From NCBI GenBank assembly GCA_946886245.1, contig CAMPIF010000256.1:1-6442 (forward strand): a DNA stretch of 6,442 nt. Reading direction: 5' to 3'. Below, one piece after another: positions 1-6,311 of the stretch. The notes below the pieces were generated by a model. That model saw only the letters and a program-made list of their open reading frames with translations. It did no database searches and had not been told where the DNA came from. The DNA is from Ectopseudomonas composti (GTDB taxonomy: Bacteria; Pseudomonadota; Gammaproteobacteria; Pseudomonadales; Pseudomonadaceae). The position numbers were made by a program, and so were the translations under genes. Each line of letters starts with the position of its first letter. Positions within the stretch are counted from its first letter, which is position 1.

Positions 1-207
1 GTGGAGCAACACCAGGGTTTCGCCACTCGCTGGTCCTCCCTGATAGTAATGGATGTTAAGATCGCCGACAGACAGCTGCTCATGACTGAGCCCGGCGCGT
101 TGTTGTTCTATCAGGCGCAGGCTGGTCAACTGAGTGGCGGGAAAGAAATACAGCGTTGCCGAGGCGACGAGAAGCAGTAGCAGCAAAGCGAGCAGCAATT
201 TTTTCAT
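1..207 (-). CDS. Alpha/beta-fold hydrolase, N-terminal fragment (cut by window edge)
   Basis: Reading right to left from the ATG at 207-205, the frame is open for 69 codons to the window edge, so only the N-terminus is present. It starts MKKLLLALLLLLLVAS, a short basic end followed by a long Leu-rich hydrophobic segment (about residues 4-22). This is either an uncleaved membrane anchor or a signal peptide; no lipobox cysteine is seen. Residues 45-69 (SVGDLNIHYYQGG, then GETLVLLH) match the first beta strands of alpha/beta hydrolases, where LVLLHG carries the oxyanion-hole His-Gly. The sequence ends at that His. The nucleophile elbow and the catalytic Asp/His lie outside the window, so esterase, lipase or another hydrolase cannot be distinguished. 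A good ribosome-binding site (AAGGA on the minus strand, 214-218) lies 6 bases before the ATG and supports this start. The gene is divergent from the one at 320. Confidence 0.8.
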   Translation of the reverse strand, partial: MKKLLLALLLLLLVASATLYFFPATQLTSLRLIEQQRAGLSHEQLSVGDLNIHYYQGGPASGETLVLLH

Positions 208-225
208 GGCGCGTCCTTATCGCGA

Positions 226-231
226 ATTATT
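226..231 (-). promoter_or_regulatory. Possible -10 element for the divergent hydrolase gene
   Basis: Read on the minus strand this is AATAAT, five of six matches to TATAAT, about 20 bases upstream of the hydrolase start codon. No convincing -35 hexamer lies 16-18 bases further upstream, so this is a weak call. The rest of the 112-base divergent gap (208-319) holds the two ribosome-binding sites and nothing else I can name. Confidence 0.22.
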
Positions 232-319
232 CCGGCGGCACACTAAGCTAGCATGAACACTGAGGATGCCGGGGTGCCAAGCTCATCCTGCCCATCAACG
301 CATAAACCGAGAGTAGCCA

Positions 320-1153
320 ATGCCTGAGCGTTGTCTGTTTAAGTCGCTGTTGCTGTGGTGTGCCCTGGTCGCCATGCCGACTGCGGCCCTGGCCGCCGGT
401 AAATGCGAGCGCCTGGTGGCGACCGGTAACCCGGAATATCCTCCCTATCTCTGGCGTGATCCGCAGAACCCGCAGCAGTTGATCGGTGCCAATGCCGATC
501 TGCTCAAACAGCTGGCAAAAGAACTCGGCTTGGTGGTTGACGTGATCTACACCGGACCTTGGTCGCGCGCGCAGGATGAAGTGCGTACCGGCCGTGTCGA
601 TCTGCTGGCCGGGGCGTTCTTGACGCTGCCGCGTCTGGAGAGCATGGATTACGTACACCCGGCATTCTTCTTCACGCCCAGCGTGGTCTGGGTGCGCAAG
701 GGCGAAGCATTTCCCTATGGCAGCTGGATCGACTTGCAGGGGCATACCGGCGATACCCTGGTGGGCAACAGTTTTGGCCAGCAATTCGATACCTTCGCCA
801 AGCAGAACCTGAAGCTCGAGGGCGTCTCCAGCTTGACCCAGGCGTTCCAGAAGTTGCTGCTGGGGCGCACCGACTACGTGCTCTACGAGCGCTACCCCGG
901 CTTGGCGCTCGCCGAGACGCTGGGTATGGACGATGATCTGGAGGTGCTGGACCCGCCGATTTCCAGCGAAGGCCTCTACCTTACCCTGTCGCACAATTCG
1001 GCGTGCAACGAGCCCTGGCTACGCGGCCAGCTGGCGCGAAAAATGACAGAAATGGTCGCCGCCGGACTGCCTGAGCAGCTCCTGCAAAGCAATCTGGAAC
1101 TGTGGAAGGCGCAGCAGATGCAGCCCGATCCGGTTGGCGACGTCACTCAGTAG
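320..1153 (+). CDS. Periplasmic solute-binding protein, family 3 (SBP_bac_3 type), orphan
   Basis: A 277-residue protein whose N-terminal signal peptide (hydrophobic core about residues 8-20) has a type I cleavage site after ALA at 25, so the mature protein should be periplasmic. Residues 33-80 (TGNPEYPPYLW, then GANADLLKQLAKELGL) and 88-127 (GRVDLLAGAFLTLPR) follow the first lobe of family-3 solute-binding proteins. Residues 170-222 form the return to lobe 2. Arg105 sits where amino-acid binders hold the substrate carboxylate. Glu190 in TDYVLYER occupies the position of the usual amino-binding Asp, and the usual Ser of the S-x-T motif appears to be Phe100, so the ligand may not be a standard amino acid. 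Cys29 and Cys229 could form a disulfide. There is no permease or ATPase gene nearby. The next gene starts 9 bases downstream, implying co-transcription. The ATG at 320 follows GAGAG (309-313) with 6-base spacing. Confidence 0.85.
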   Translation: MPERCLFKSLLLWCALVAMPTAALAAGKCERLVATGNPEYPPYLWRDPQNPQQLIGANADLLKQLAKELGLVVDVIYTGPWSRAQDEVRTGRVDLLAGAFLTLPRLESMDYVHPAFFFTPSVVWVRKGEAFPYGSWIDLQGHTGDTLVGNSFGQQFDTFAKQNLKLEGVSSLTQAFQKLLLGRTDYVLYERYPGLALAETLGMDDDLEVLDPPISSEGLYLTLSHNSACNEPWLRGQLARKMTEMVAAGLPEQLLQSNLELWKAQQMQPDPVGDVTQ

Positions 1154-1162
1154 GAAATTTTC

Positions 1163-1513
1163 GTGATCAATCGAACCCTTCCCTTGCTGCTGGCGCTGGG
1201 CCTGACCGCCTGCGCAAGCGATCCAGCTCCCACCGAGCAGATGCGGCTGACCGAACAGGCGTTGGCGCAGACCAGAACCCTGGGGGTAGTCAGCGAGCAG
1301 TCCGAGTCACTGCGCCAGGCTGAAGACAAGTTTGCGCAGGCCCAGGCGGCCACGCAGGACGGTGAAAACAAGCAGGCGCGGCTGCTGGCCGAGCAGGCCG
1401 AGCTGGATGCGCGTCTGGCCGAAGCCGAGTACCTCAATGGCAAGGGACGCGAACAGCTGACCGAGCTCAATCACCGCATCGGCCGTCTGCGCCAGCAACT
1501 GGGAGCCATGTGA
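1163..1513 (+). CDS. Small DUF4398-type coiled-coil lipoprotein
   Basis: A 116-residue protein starting with GTG. AGGAA at 1152-1156 lies 6 bases upstream, partly inside the stop codon of the preceding gene, and supports this start. A basic end and hydrophobic stretch lead to the lipobox LTAC, predicting lipid attachment at Cys17. Residue +2 is Ala, not the inner-membrane Asp signal, so an outer-membrane location is likely. The mature part (about 24-113) is almost entirely charged, Ala/Gln/Glu-rich helix with heptad-like spacing (for example ARLLAEQAELDARLAEAEYL), as in the DUF4398 family often found beside OmpA-like lipoproteins in Pseudomonas. No enzymatic motif is visible. The family has no firmly established biochemical function; an envelope scaffold role is inferred. 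Its stop codon overlaps the start of the OmpA-like gene (TGATG), indicating translational coupling. Confidence 0.82.
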   Translation: MINRTLPLLLALGLTACASDPAPTEQMRLTEQALAQTRTLGVVSEQSESLRQAEDKFAQAQAATQDGENKQARLLAEQAELDARLAEAEYLNGKGREQLTELNHRIGRLRQQLGAM

Positions 1514-2325
1514 TGAAGGCTTTTGCTCATCTGAGCGCTCTGATGCTGGTCGGTACGCTGCTGAGTGGCTGTGCCTCCGGCGAGTTGGCGAGTGAGCAGG
1601 CCCTGGAAGAGGCGCGCCTCAGCTTCCAGGCGGTCAAGGAAGATCCCAGCGTGTTGCGCGCGGCACCCAAGGACGTGATTCGCGCAGGCGAATCGCTGGC
1701 TCGTGCCGAGCGTCTGTCCAGTTACTGGGGCAGTGGCGATGATGTGCGTCATTACGCTTACCTCAGCCAGCGCTATGCCGCGATCGCCCGGCAGCACAGC
1801 GATATCAGCCTCAATCAGGAGCGCGCAGCCAAGCTCGAGCTGGAGCGCCAGCGCCTGCAACTGACGTTGCGCGAGGCCAAGCTGATGAGCGTGCAGCAGC
1901 ACAACGGCTGGCTGGAGGAGCAGATGGTCAGCCTCGCCACCAGCGAGAGCGAGCGCGGCCTGGTGATGACCCTGGGCGACATGCTGTTCGACGCCGGTCG
2001 TGCCGAGCTGCAACCGGCAGCCAACCGCACGGTGCTCAAGCTCGTGCAGTTCCTGCAGATCAATCCGCAGCGCCGCGTGCGGATCGAGGGCTACACCGAC
2101 AATACCGGCGATGCTGCCGAGAATCTCGAGCTGTCGCGCGCACGCGCACAGGCTGTAGCCGATCTGCTGGTGGACCTGGGCGTGGATGCCAAGCGTATTC
2201 AGGTGGCCGGTTACGGCGTCGACTTCCCTGTTGCGGAAAACGCTTCGGCACGTGGCCGGGCGCAGAATCGGCGGGTGGAGATCGTCTTCTCCGACGAGCG
2301 AGGCCAGCTAGGCGCCGTGCGTTGA
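1513..2325 (+). CDS. OmpA-family lipoprotein with N-terminal DUF4398 region
   Basis: A 270-residue protein from the ATG at 1513, which overlaps the upstream TGA by one base. An in-frame GTG at 1510 is possible, but GGGAG (1501-1505) is better spaced for the ATG (7 bases). The signal ends in lipobox LSGC (Cys20) with Ala at +2, predicting an outer-membrane lipoprotein facing the periplasm. Residues 24-100 resemble DUF4398 (AP followed by A-x3-L-x2-A helices). Residues 100-147 are a charged coiled coil, and 150-260 are an OmpA C-terminal peptidoglycan-binding domain. The motif TD-x2-G ... LS-x2-RA is intact: Asp196 and Arg211 lie 15 residues apart, as do the diaminopimelate-contacting Asp and Arg of Acinetobacter OmpA. 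NRRVEI (252-257) is also typical. It should tether outer membrane to cell wall, probably with the preceding DUF4398 protein. A terminator follows 24 bases after the stop. Confidence 0.92.
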   Translation: MKAFAHLSALMLVGTLLSGCASGELASEQALEEARLSFQAVKEDPSVLRAAPKDVIRAGESLARAERLSSYWGSGDDVRHYAYLSQRYAAIARQHSDISLNQERAAKLELERQRLQLTLREAKLMSVQQHNGWLEEQMVSLATSESERGLVMTLGDMLFDAGRAELQPAANRTVLKLVQFLQINPQRRVRIEGYTDNTGDAAENLELSRARAQAVADLLVDLGVDAKRIQVAGYGVDFPVAENASARGRAQNRRVEIVFSDERGQLGAVR

Positions 2326-2349
2326 ATGCCTGGCGCCGAGTCTGACGAG

Positions 2350-2374
2350 ACCCCGGCAGCGTCCGGGGTTTTTT
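2350..2374 (+). terminator. Rho-independent terminator after the OmpA-like gene
   Basis: A perfect CCCCGG/CCGGGG stem (2351-2356 and 2363-2368) has a six-base loop, can extend by one A-T pair, and is followed at once by six T residues (2369-2374). It begins 24 bases after the OmpA-like stop codon. It separates the three-gene envelope unit from the MocR gene, which therefore needs its own promoter. Confidence 0.93.
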
Positions 2375-2433
2375 GTGCGCTGAAAATGGCGATTGCGCCG
2401 TGTTATCTCGGCACGTCATGGCGTATCGGAAAA

Positions 2434-2464
2434 ACAGATAGCATCTGTGCCGGTACAATTGTGT
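2434..2464. promoter_or_regulatory. Cluster of overlapping palindromes, candidate operator of the MocR gene
   Basis: Three dyads sit in 31 bases. ACAGAT-agc-ATCTGT (2434-2448) is a perfect inverted repeat with a 3-base spacer. TGTgCCGGtACA (2446-2457) is symmetric at 10 of 12 positions. ACAATTGT (2455-2462) is a perfect 8-base palindrome. They cover the space where the -35 to -10 region of the MocR gene promoter would lie. Autoregulation by the adjacent regulator is inferred; some MocR proteins bind direct repeats instead. Confidence 0.45.
2454..2459 (+). promoter_or_regulatory. Possible -10 element for the MocR gene
   Basis: TACAAT matches TATAAT at five of six positions and lies 51 bases before the ATG at 2510. 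The -35 position 17 bases upstream (2431-2436, AAAACA) is poor, matching three of six, which would fit a promoter needing an activator. TATGCT at 2481-2486 with TTGTGT at 2459-2464 (16-base spacer) is an alternative pair of similar quality. Confidence 0.35.
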
Positions 2465-2509
2465 AGCAATAGGTTACTGTTATGCTCCAGTGACCCGGAG
2501 GATATCGCC

Positions 2510-3955
2510 ATGACCAATCTGCTGCTCTATCAACGTATCGCCCAGCAGTTGGCCGAAGATATTCGTCGCGGTGTCTACCAGCCCGGCGAGCGCGTGCCTT
2601 CGGTGCGCAAGATGAGTGCGCAGCTCAATGTCAGCCATGCCACGGTTCTGCAGGCGTACGCCAACCTCGAGGATCAGGGGCTGATCCGTGCACGCCCGCA
2701 ATCCGGCTTCTACGTCCACCAGACGCCAGCGCTGACCGCGCCGACGCCGGATATCGCCAAGGTGGAGCGGCCAGGCCTGGTCACCCGCGCCAGCATCATC
2801 AATCAGGTGCTCACCGAGTCACGTCGTGAAGGCGTGTTCCCGCTGGGCGCCGCGGTGCCGCATGTCGATTACCTGCCGGTGCGTGCGCTGCACCAGCAGT
2901 TGGCCAAGGTCACCCGTTTTCACAGCCCGCGTGCGTTCAGCTACATGTTCAGCCCCGGCTTCGAGCCGCTGCGCCGCCAGGTGGCGATCCGCATGCGCGA
3001 TGCCGGCGTGGTGGTCGATCCGTCCGAGGTGGTGATCACTCACGGTTGCGTCGATGCGCTGCAGATGAGCCTGCGCGTACTGACCAAGCCGGGCGATCTG
3101 ATCGCGGTGGAGTCGCCAACCTATTACGGCCTGCTGCAACTGGCCGACTTGCTCGGCCTCAAGGTCATCGAGATTCCCTGTGACCCGACCACCGGCATCA
3201 GTCTCGAAGCGCTGCAACTGGCGGCCAACCAGTGGCCGATCAAGGCGCTGGTGCTGACTGCGCGGTTGTCCAACCCGCTGGGCGGCACTATTCCCGAGGA
3301 GCGTCAGCGTCAGTTGTTGCGCCTGGCTGGCGATTACGATTTCCAGATCGTCGAGGACGATATCTATGGCGAGCTGATGTTCGAGCAGGGGCCGACCAAG
3401 GCGCTGAAGTCACATGATCGCGACAGCCGGGTGATCTATTGCTCGAGCTTCTCCAAGACGCTGTCGCCGGGTGTGCGCATTGGCTGGATCGTCGCTGGCA
3501 AGTATCAGGACGAGATCCAGCGACTGCAGACCTTTTCCACCCATTCGGCGTGCAGCGTCACCCAGATGGCGGTAGCGGCTTATCTGGAAAATGGGGGGTA
3601 CGACCGTCATCTGCGGCATATCCGTCAGGAATATCGCAAGAACCTCAATGCCTTCCAACTGGCGGTGCAGCAGTATTTCCCGATCGGCACGCAGATGACC
3701 CGGCCCAAGGGCGGCTTCATCCTCTGGGTCAGCCTGCCGGCGCGGGTCAATACCAAGGATCTGCACGTGCGCGCGCTGCAGCAGGGCATCTCGATCGCGC
3801 CGGGGCTGATCTTCAGCAACACCGAGCAGTTCAATCATTGCGTGCGGCTCAACTGCGGCATTCCGTGGAACCGTGAGGCGGAGAGGGCGCTGATGACCCT
3901 GGGCATGCTGGCCACGCAGCTGTGCCAGGAGGCGGGCGGTTCCTGGGAGGGCTGA
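2510..3955 (+). CDS. MocR-type transcriptional regulator (GntR winged helix fused to PLP aminotransferase-like domain)
   Basis: A 481-residue DNA-binding regulator. Residues 5-70 are a GntR winged helix (GVYQPGERVPSVRKMS, then VSHATVLQAYANLEDQGLI). Residues about 75-105 are a linker. From about 110 to 470 there is a fold-type I aminotransferase domain. Cofactor residues are all present: Asn255 in SNPLGG, Asp283 and Tyr286 in EDDIYGEL, the Schiff-base Lys316 in SSFSKTLSPG, Arg323 in GVRIGW, and the carboxylate-binding Arg446 in VRLNCG. PLP should therefore bind; MocR proteins usually use it to sense an amino compound or PLP itself. The ATG at 2510 is chosen because GGAGGA (2497-2502) sits 7 bases upstream. 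The frame is open back to 2393, but that extension has no matching domain. The gene stands alone, with no divergent target beside it, so its regulon cannot be read here. A bona fide aminotransferase activity is not excluded. Confidence 0.93.
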   Translation: MTNLLLYQRIAQQLAEDIRRGVYQPGERVPSVRKMSAQLNVSHATVLQAYANLEDQGLIRARPQSGFYVHQTPALTAPTPDIAKVERPGLVTRASIINQVLTESRREGVFPLGAAVPHVDYLPVRALHQQLAKVTRFHSPRAFSYMFSPGFEPLRRQVAIRMRDAGVVVDPSEVVITHGCVDALQMSLRVLTKPGDLIAVESPTYYGLLQLADLLGLKVIEIPCDPTTGISLEALQLAANQWPIKALVLTARLSNPLGGTIPEERQRQLLRLAGDYDFQIVEDDIYGELMFEQGPTKALKSHDRDSRVIYCSSFSKTLSPGVRIGWIVAGKYQDEIQRLQTFSTHSACSVTQMAVAAYLENGGYDRHLRHIRQEYRKNLNAFQLAVQQYFPIGTQMTRPKGGFILWVSLPARVNTKDLHVRALQQGISIAPGLIFSNTEQFNHCVRLNCGIPWNREAERALMTLGMLATQLCQEAGGSWEG

Positions 3956-3972
3956 GAAAGTACGTCCTGGGT

Positions 3973-4001
3973 TAACCCGTTTCATCGAGGGGCTGCGTCT
4001 A
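3973..4001 (+). promoter_or_regulatory. Weak candidate ECF-type promoter upstream of the VWA-sigma operon
   Basis: TAACCC (3973-3978) and CGTCTA (3996-4001) are 17 bases apart and recall the AAC ... CGTC pattern of ECF sigma promoters. The gap from AAC to CGTC is 19 bases, longer than the usual 16-17, so the match is loose. The first half lies in a perfect 10-base palindrome, GGGTTAACCC (3969-3978), which could instead be a protein-binding site. If real, it would let the encoded sigma factor drive its own operon. Confidence 0.22.
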
Positions 4002-4032
4002 CCTGAGCGAAGGTCTCGTGCCATTGCTCAGG
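4002..4032 (+). promoter_or_regulatory. Hairpin overlapping the ribosome-binding site of the VWA gene
   Basis: CCTGAGC (4002-4008) is a perfect inverted repeat of GCTCAGG (4026-4032). Two more pairs (one G-U, one A-U) make a 9-pair stem around a 13-base loop. The 3' arm contains the first three bases of the Shine-Dalgarno sequence AGGAGGT (4030-4036). In the mRNA this could partly hide the ribosome-binding site. There is no T run, so it is not a terminator. Confidence 0.4.
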
Positions 4033-4041
4033 AGGTGCACC

Positions 4042-5742
4042 ATGTCCGCTTGTTCCGCGTTGCTCGTTCGTCCGTTCGCCGTCGGTTTTTCGGCCAGCGC
4101 CTTGCTGCTGCTCGCCGCGTGCAGCGCCTCTGGCCCGGAGCCGGAAGCCCAGGCCAACTCTGAGCCGGCGGCGACACTCGTCCGTGAACGTCTGGCTGCA
4201 CCTGTAGCAGCCGAGATGCCTGCAGCAGCCAGCCAGAAGCGCATATCGACCCTGGCTTATGCGCCGTCGCCCATCGCCGATGTCCTGCCGCCGGGCTACC
4301 GTGACGAATCGCGCGAGCAGTATCAGGCCTATGCCGATAATCCGGTGTTCGCTGTCGCCGAGACGCCGGTGTCCACTTTCAGCATCGATGTCGATACCGG
4401 CAGCTACGCCAACGTGCGACGCTTCCTCAATGGCGGGCAACTGCCACCGAAGGATGCCGTGCGCCTGGAGGAGCTGGTCAACTACTTCCCTTACACCTAT
4501 CCGCTGCCTCAGGGCGACGCGCCCTTCGGTGTCAGCACCGAACTGGCGGTGACGCCGTGGAACCCGCAGACGCGCCTGCTGCGCATTGCCATCAAGGCGT
4601 CGGATCGCAGTGTCGAGGAACTGCCGCCGGCCAATCTGGTATTCCTCGTCGACGTGTCCGGCTCCATGCATCGCCGCGAAGGCCTGCCGATGGTGCAGGG
4701 CACGTTGAAGCTGCTGGTCGATCAGCTTCGCCCGCAGGATCGCGTCTCGTTGGTCACCTATGCCGGCGACAGCCAGGTGGTGCTGGACTCCACGCCCGGC
4801 AGCGACAAGGCGAGGATCCGCGCCGCCATCGATCAATTGAGCGCTGGCGGTTCGACGGCAGGGGAGTCGGGTATCCAGCTGGCCTACCAGCAGGCGAGCA
4901 AGCACCTGATCGATGGCGGCATCAACCGCATCCTGCTGGCCACCGATGGCGACTTCAATGTGGGCATCAGCGACTTCGACAGCCTCAAGCAACTGGCGGC
5001 CGACAAGCGCAAGACAGGCGTCTCGCTGACCACCCTTGGCTTTGGCGTGGACAACTACAACGAGCGCCTGATGGAGCAGTTGGCCGACGCCGGCAACGGC
5101 AATTACGCCTATATCGATAATTTGCGCGAAGCGCGCAAGGTGCTGGTGGATCAGCTCGCTTCCACCCTCGCCACGGTGGCCAGCGACGTGAAGCTGCAAT
5201 TGGAGTTCAATCCGAGCGAGATCAGTGAGTATCGTCTGCTGGGCTACGAGAACCGGGCGCTCAAGCGCGAGGACTTCAGTAATGACAAGGTCGACGCCGG
5301 TGATATCGGCGCCGGGCATACCGTCACCGCGCTCTACGAGATCGTCCCGGCGGGCGCCAAAGGCTGGCTGGAGCCCTTGCGCTATCAGGCTGCTGTCCAG
5401 CCCGCGAGCAAGAGCGGCGAGTTGGCCTGGCTGCGGATTCGCTACAAGGCTCCAGGCGAGGCGGCCAGCCGTCTGCTGGAGCGCCCCATCGCCAGTGCTG
5501 AGGCCAAGCCGGTCGCGACTGCCAGTGAGGATCTGCGCTTTGCCGCAGCGGTGGCTGCATTCGCCCAGCAGCTCAAGGACGGCCGCTACACCGGCGCTTT
5601 CGATCTGGCGCAGAGCATCGCGCTGGCGCGTTCGGCCAAGGGCGAGGATCGCTTCGGCCTGCGTGGCGAGTTCATCCAACTGGCCGAAATCGCCCAGAGC
5701 CTGCACACTTCGGCTTCAACCCCTGCACGAGCTCAGCAGTGA
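4042..5742 (+). CDS. YfbK-family lipoprotein with von Willebrand factor type A domain
   Basis: A 566-residue predicted lipoprotein with lipobox LAAC (Cys27, Ser at +2). An Ala/Pro/Glu-rich linker runs to about 80. Residues 88-155 match the VWA-associated N-terminal domain of E. coli YfbK (NPVFAVAETPVSTFSIDVDT, then SYANVRRFLNGG). A VWA domain spans about 197-380 with a complete MIDAS metal site: Asp204-x-Ser206-x-Ser208, Thr272 and Asp302. Residues about 385-560 correspond to the C-terminal YfbK domain (DUF3520). Length is close to YfbK (about 575). VWA domains bind protein partners through a divalent metal, so an envelope-exposed adaptor is likely; the partner is unknown and no enzyme motif is present. 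The ATG at 4042 follows a strong AGGAGGT (4030-4036) with 5-base spacing; the upstream in-frame GTG at 4018 lacks one. The 3' end overlaps the sigma factor start by 4 bases (GTGA), so the two are translationally coupled. Confidence 0.92.
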   Translation: MSACSALLVRPFAVGFSASALLLLAACSASGPEPEAQANSEPAATLVRERLAAPVAAEMPAAASQKRISTLAYAPSPIADVLPPGYRDESREQYQAYADNPVFAVAETPVSTFSIDVDTGSYANVRRFLNGGQLPPKDAVRLEELVNYFPYTYPLPQGDAPFGVSTELAVTPWNPQTRLLRIAIKASDRSVEELPPANLVFLVDVSGSMHRREGLPMVQGTLKLLVDQLRPQDRVSLVTYAGDSQVVLDSTPGSDKARIRAAIDQLSAGGSTAGESGIQLAYQQASKHLIDGGINRILLATDGDFNVGISDFDSLKQLAADKRKTGVSLTTLGFGVDNYNERLMEQLADAGNGNYAYIDNLREARKVLVDQLASTLATVASDVKLQLEFNPSEISEYRLLGYENRALKREDFSNDKVDAGDIGAGHTVTALYEIVPAGAKGWLEPLRYQAAVQPASKSGELAWLRIRYKAPGEAASRLLERPIASAEAKPVATASEDLRFAAAVAAFAQQLKDGRYTGAFDLAQSIALARSAKGEDRFGLRGEFIQLAEIAQSLHTSASTPARAQQ

Positions 5743-6311
5743 ACGCACCTCTCACGGATGACGACGCCGCTTTATTGCGGCGTTACCGCCGCGGCGATGC
5801 CGCCGCTTTCAACCTGCTCTACCAGCGCCATCGTCTTGGCCTGTTCCGCTTTCTGCTCGGCCTGTGTGGTGATCACGCCCTGGCCGAGGAAGTGTTCCAG
5901 GACACCTGGATGAGCCTGGTGCGCAGTCAGAGCGAGCAGCGCGAGGCGGTGCTGTTCAAGACCTGGTTGTACCAGATCGCCCGCAACCGCCTGATCGACC
6001 ACTGGCGCAAGACGGGCCGCCATCAGGCCGGACACGACGAATACGATGAGGGCCAGCACGCCCAGGCCGATCCACAGCCCGGCCCTGAGCAGCAGTGGAG
6101 CCTGAGTCGCGACAGTGAGCGGCTGCAGGCGGCGTTGGCCGACTTGCCGGAAGATCAGCGCGAAGTGTTCCTGCTGCGCGCCCATGGCGACCTGGAACTG
6201 AACGAGATTGCCGAGTTGACCCGCACGCCGGCCGAGACGGTCAAGAGCCGTCTGCGCTATGCCCTGCAGAAATTGCGCCGGCTGCTGGCCACCGAGGAGT
6301 TGTCCGCATGA
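5739..6311 (+). CDS. ECF-family RNA polymerase sigma-70 factor
   Basis: A 190-residue sigma factor with only regions 2 and 4, as in the extracytoplasmic-function group. Region 2 covers about 11-92: the core-binding part includes AEEVFQDTW (49-57) and the -10 recognition part FKTWLYQIARNRLIDHWRK (73-91). Residues 92-122 form a polar His/Asp/Gln/Pro-rich linker. Region 4 covers about 127-183, with the -35-recognising helix-turn-helix ELNEIAELTRTPAETVKSRL (153-172). The start is GTG inside the stop of the VWA gene; only a weak GAG (5729-5731) precedes it, so translation probably depends on ribosomes finishing the upstream gene. No other in-frame start fits region 2. The downstream ORF overlaps by 4 bases (ATGA). 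No C-terminal sensory extension is seen, so control is expected from a separate partner, most simply the following gene. Its target promoters and subgroup cannot be fixed from this sequence. Confidence 0.95.
   Translation: MNAPLTDDDAALLRRYRRGDAAAFNLLYQRHRLGLFRFLLGLCGDHALAEEVFQDTWMSLVRSQSEQREAVLFKTWLYQIARNRLIDHWRKTGRHQAGHDEYDEGQHAQADPQPGPEQQWSLSRDSERLQAALADLPEDQREVFLLRAHGDLELNEIAELTRTPAETVKSRLRYALQKLRRLLATEELSA
5763..5784 (+). other. Hairpin just inside the sigma factor coding sequence
   Basis: ACGCCGC (5764-5770) and GCGGCGT (5777-5783) are perfect inverted repeats around a TTTATT loop, extendable by a G-U pair. The stem begins about 25 bases after the GTG start. It might slow independent initiation on the sigma factor, but GC-rich coding DNA makes such stems by chance. 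Confidence 0.25.

Noticed and set aside
248..994. A 248-codon minus-strand open frame opposite the solute-binding protein
   Set aside because: No domain, signal or good ribosome-binding site. The plus-strand gene has a clear signal peptide and family-3 motifs.
2393..2509. N-terminal extension of the MocR frame by 39 codons
   Set aside because: The extension would cover the promoter region, lacks a ribosome-binding site at its start and adds no known domain. The ATG at 2510 has GGAGGA at ideal spacing and begins exactly at the winged helix.
4002..4032. Inverted repeat considered as a terminator for the MocR gene
   Set aside because: No T run follows either arm, and the 3' arm runs into the next gene's ribosome-binding site, so a regulatory hairpin is more likely.
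4018..4041. GTG start eight codons upstream for the VWA lipoprotein
   Set aside because: It would put the Shine-Dalgarno AGGAGGT inside the coding sequence and lengthen the signal peptide needlessly. The ATG at 4042 is better placed.
3982..5706. A 574-codon open frame on the minus strand, opposite the VWA gene
   Set aside because: It mirrors the VWA gene, whose lipobox, MIDAS residues and strong ribosome-binding site are unmistakable. The antisense product is a Leu/Ala/Gly/Gln/Arg-rich string with no recognisable domain, as expected from GC-rich codon bias.
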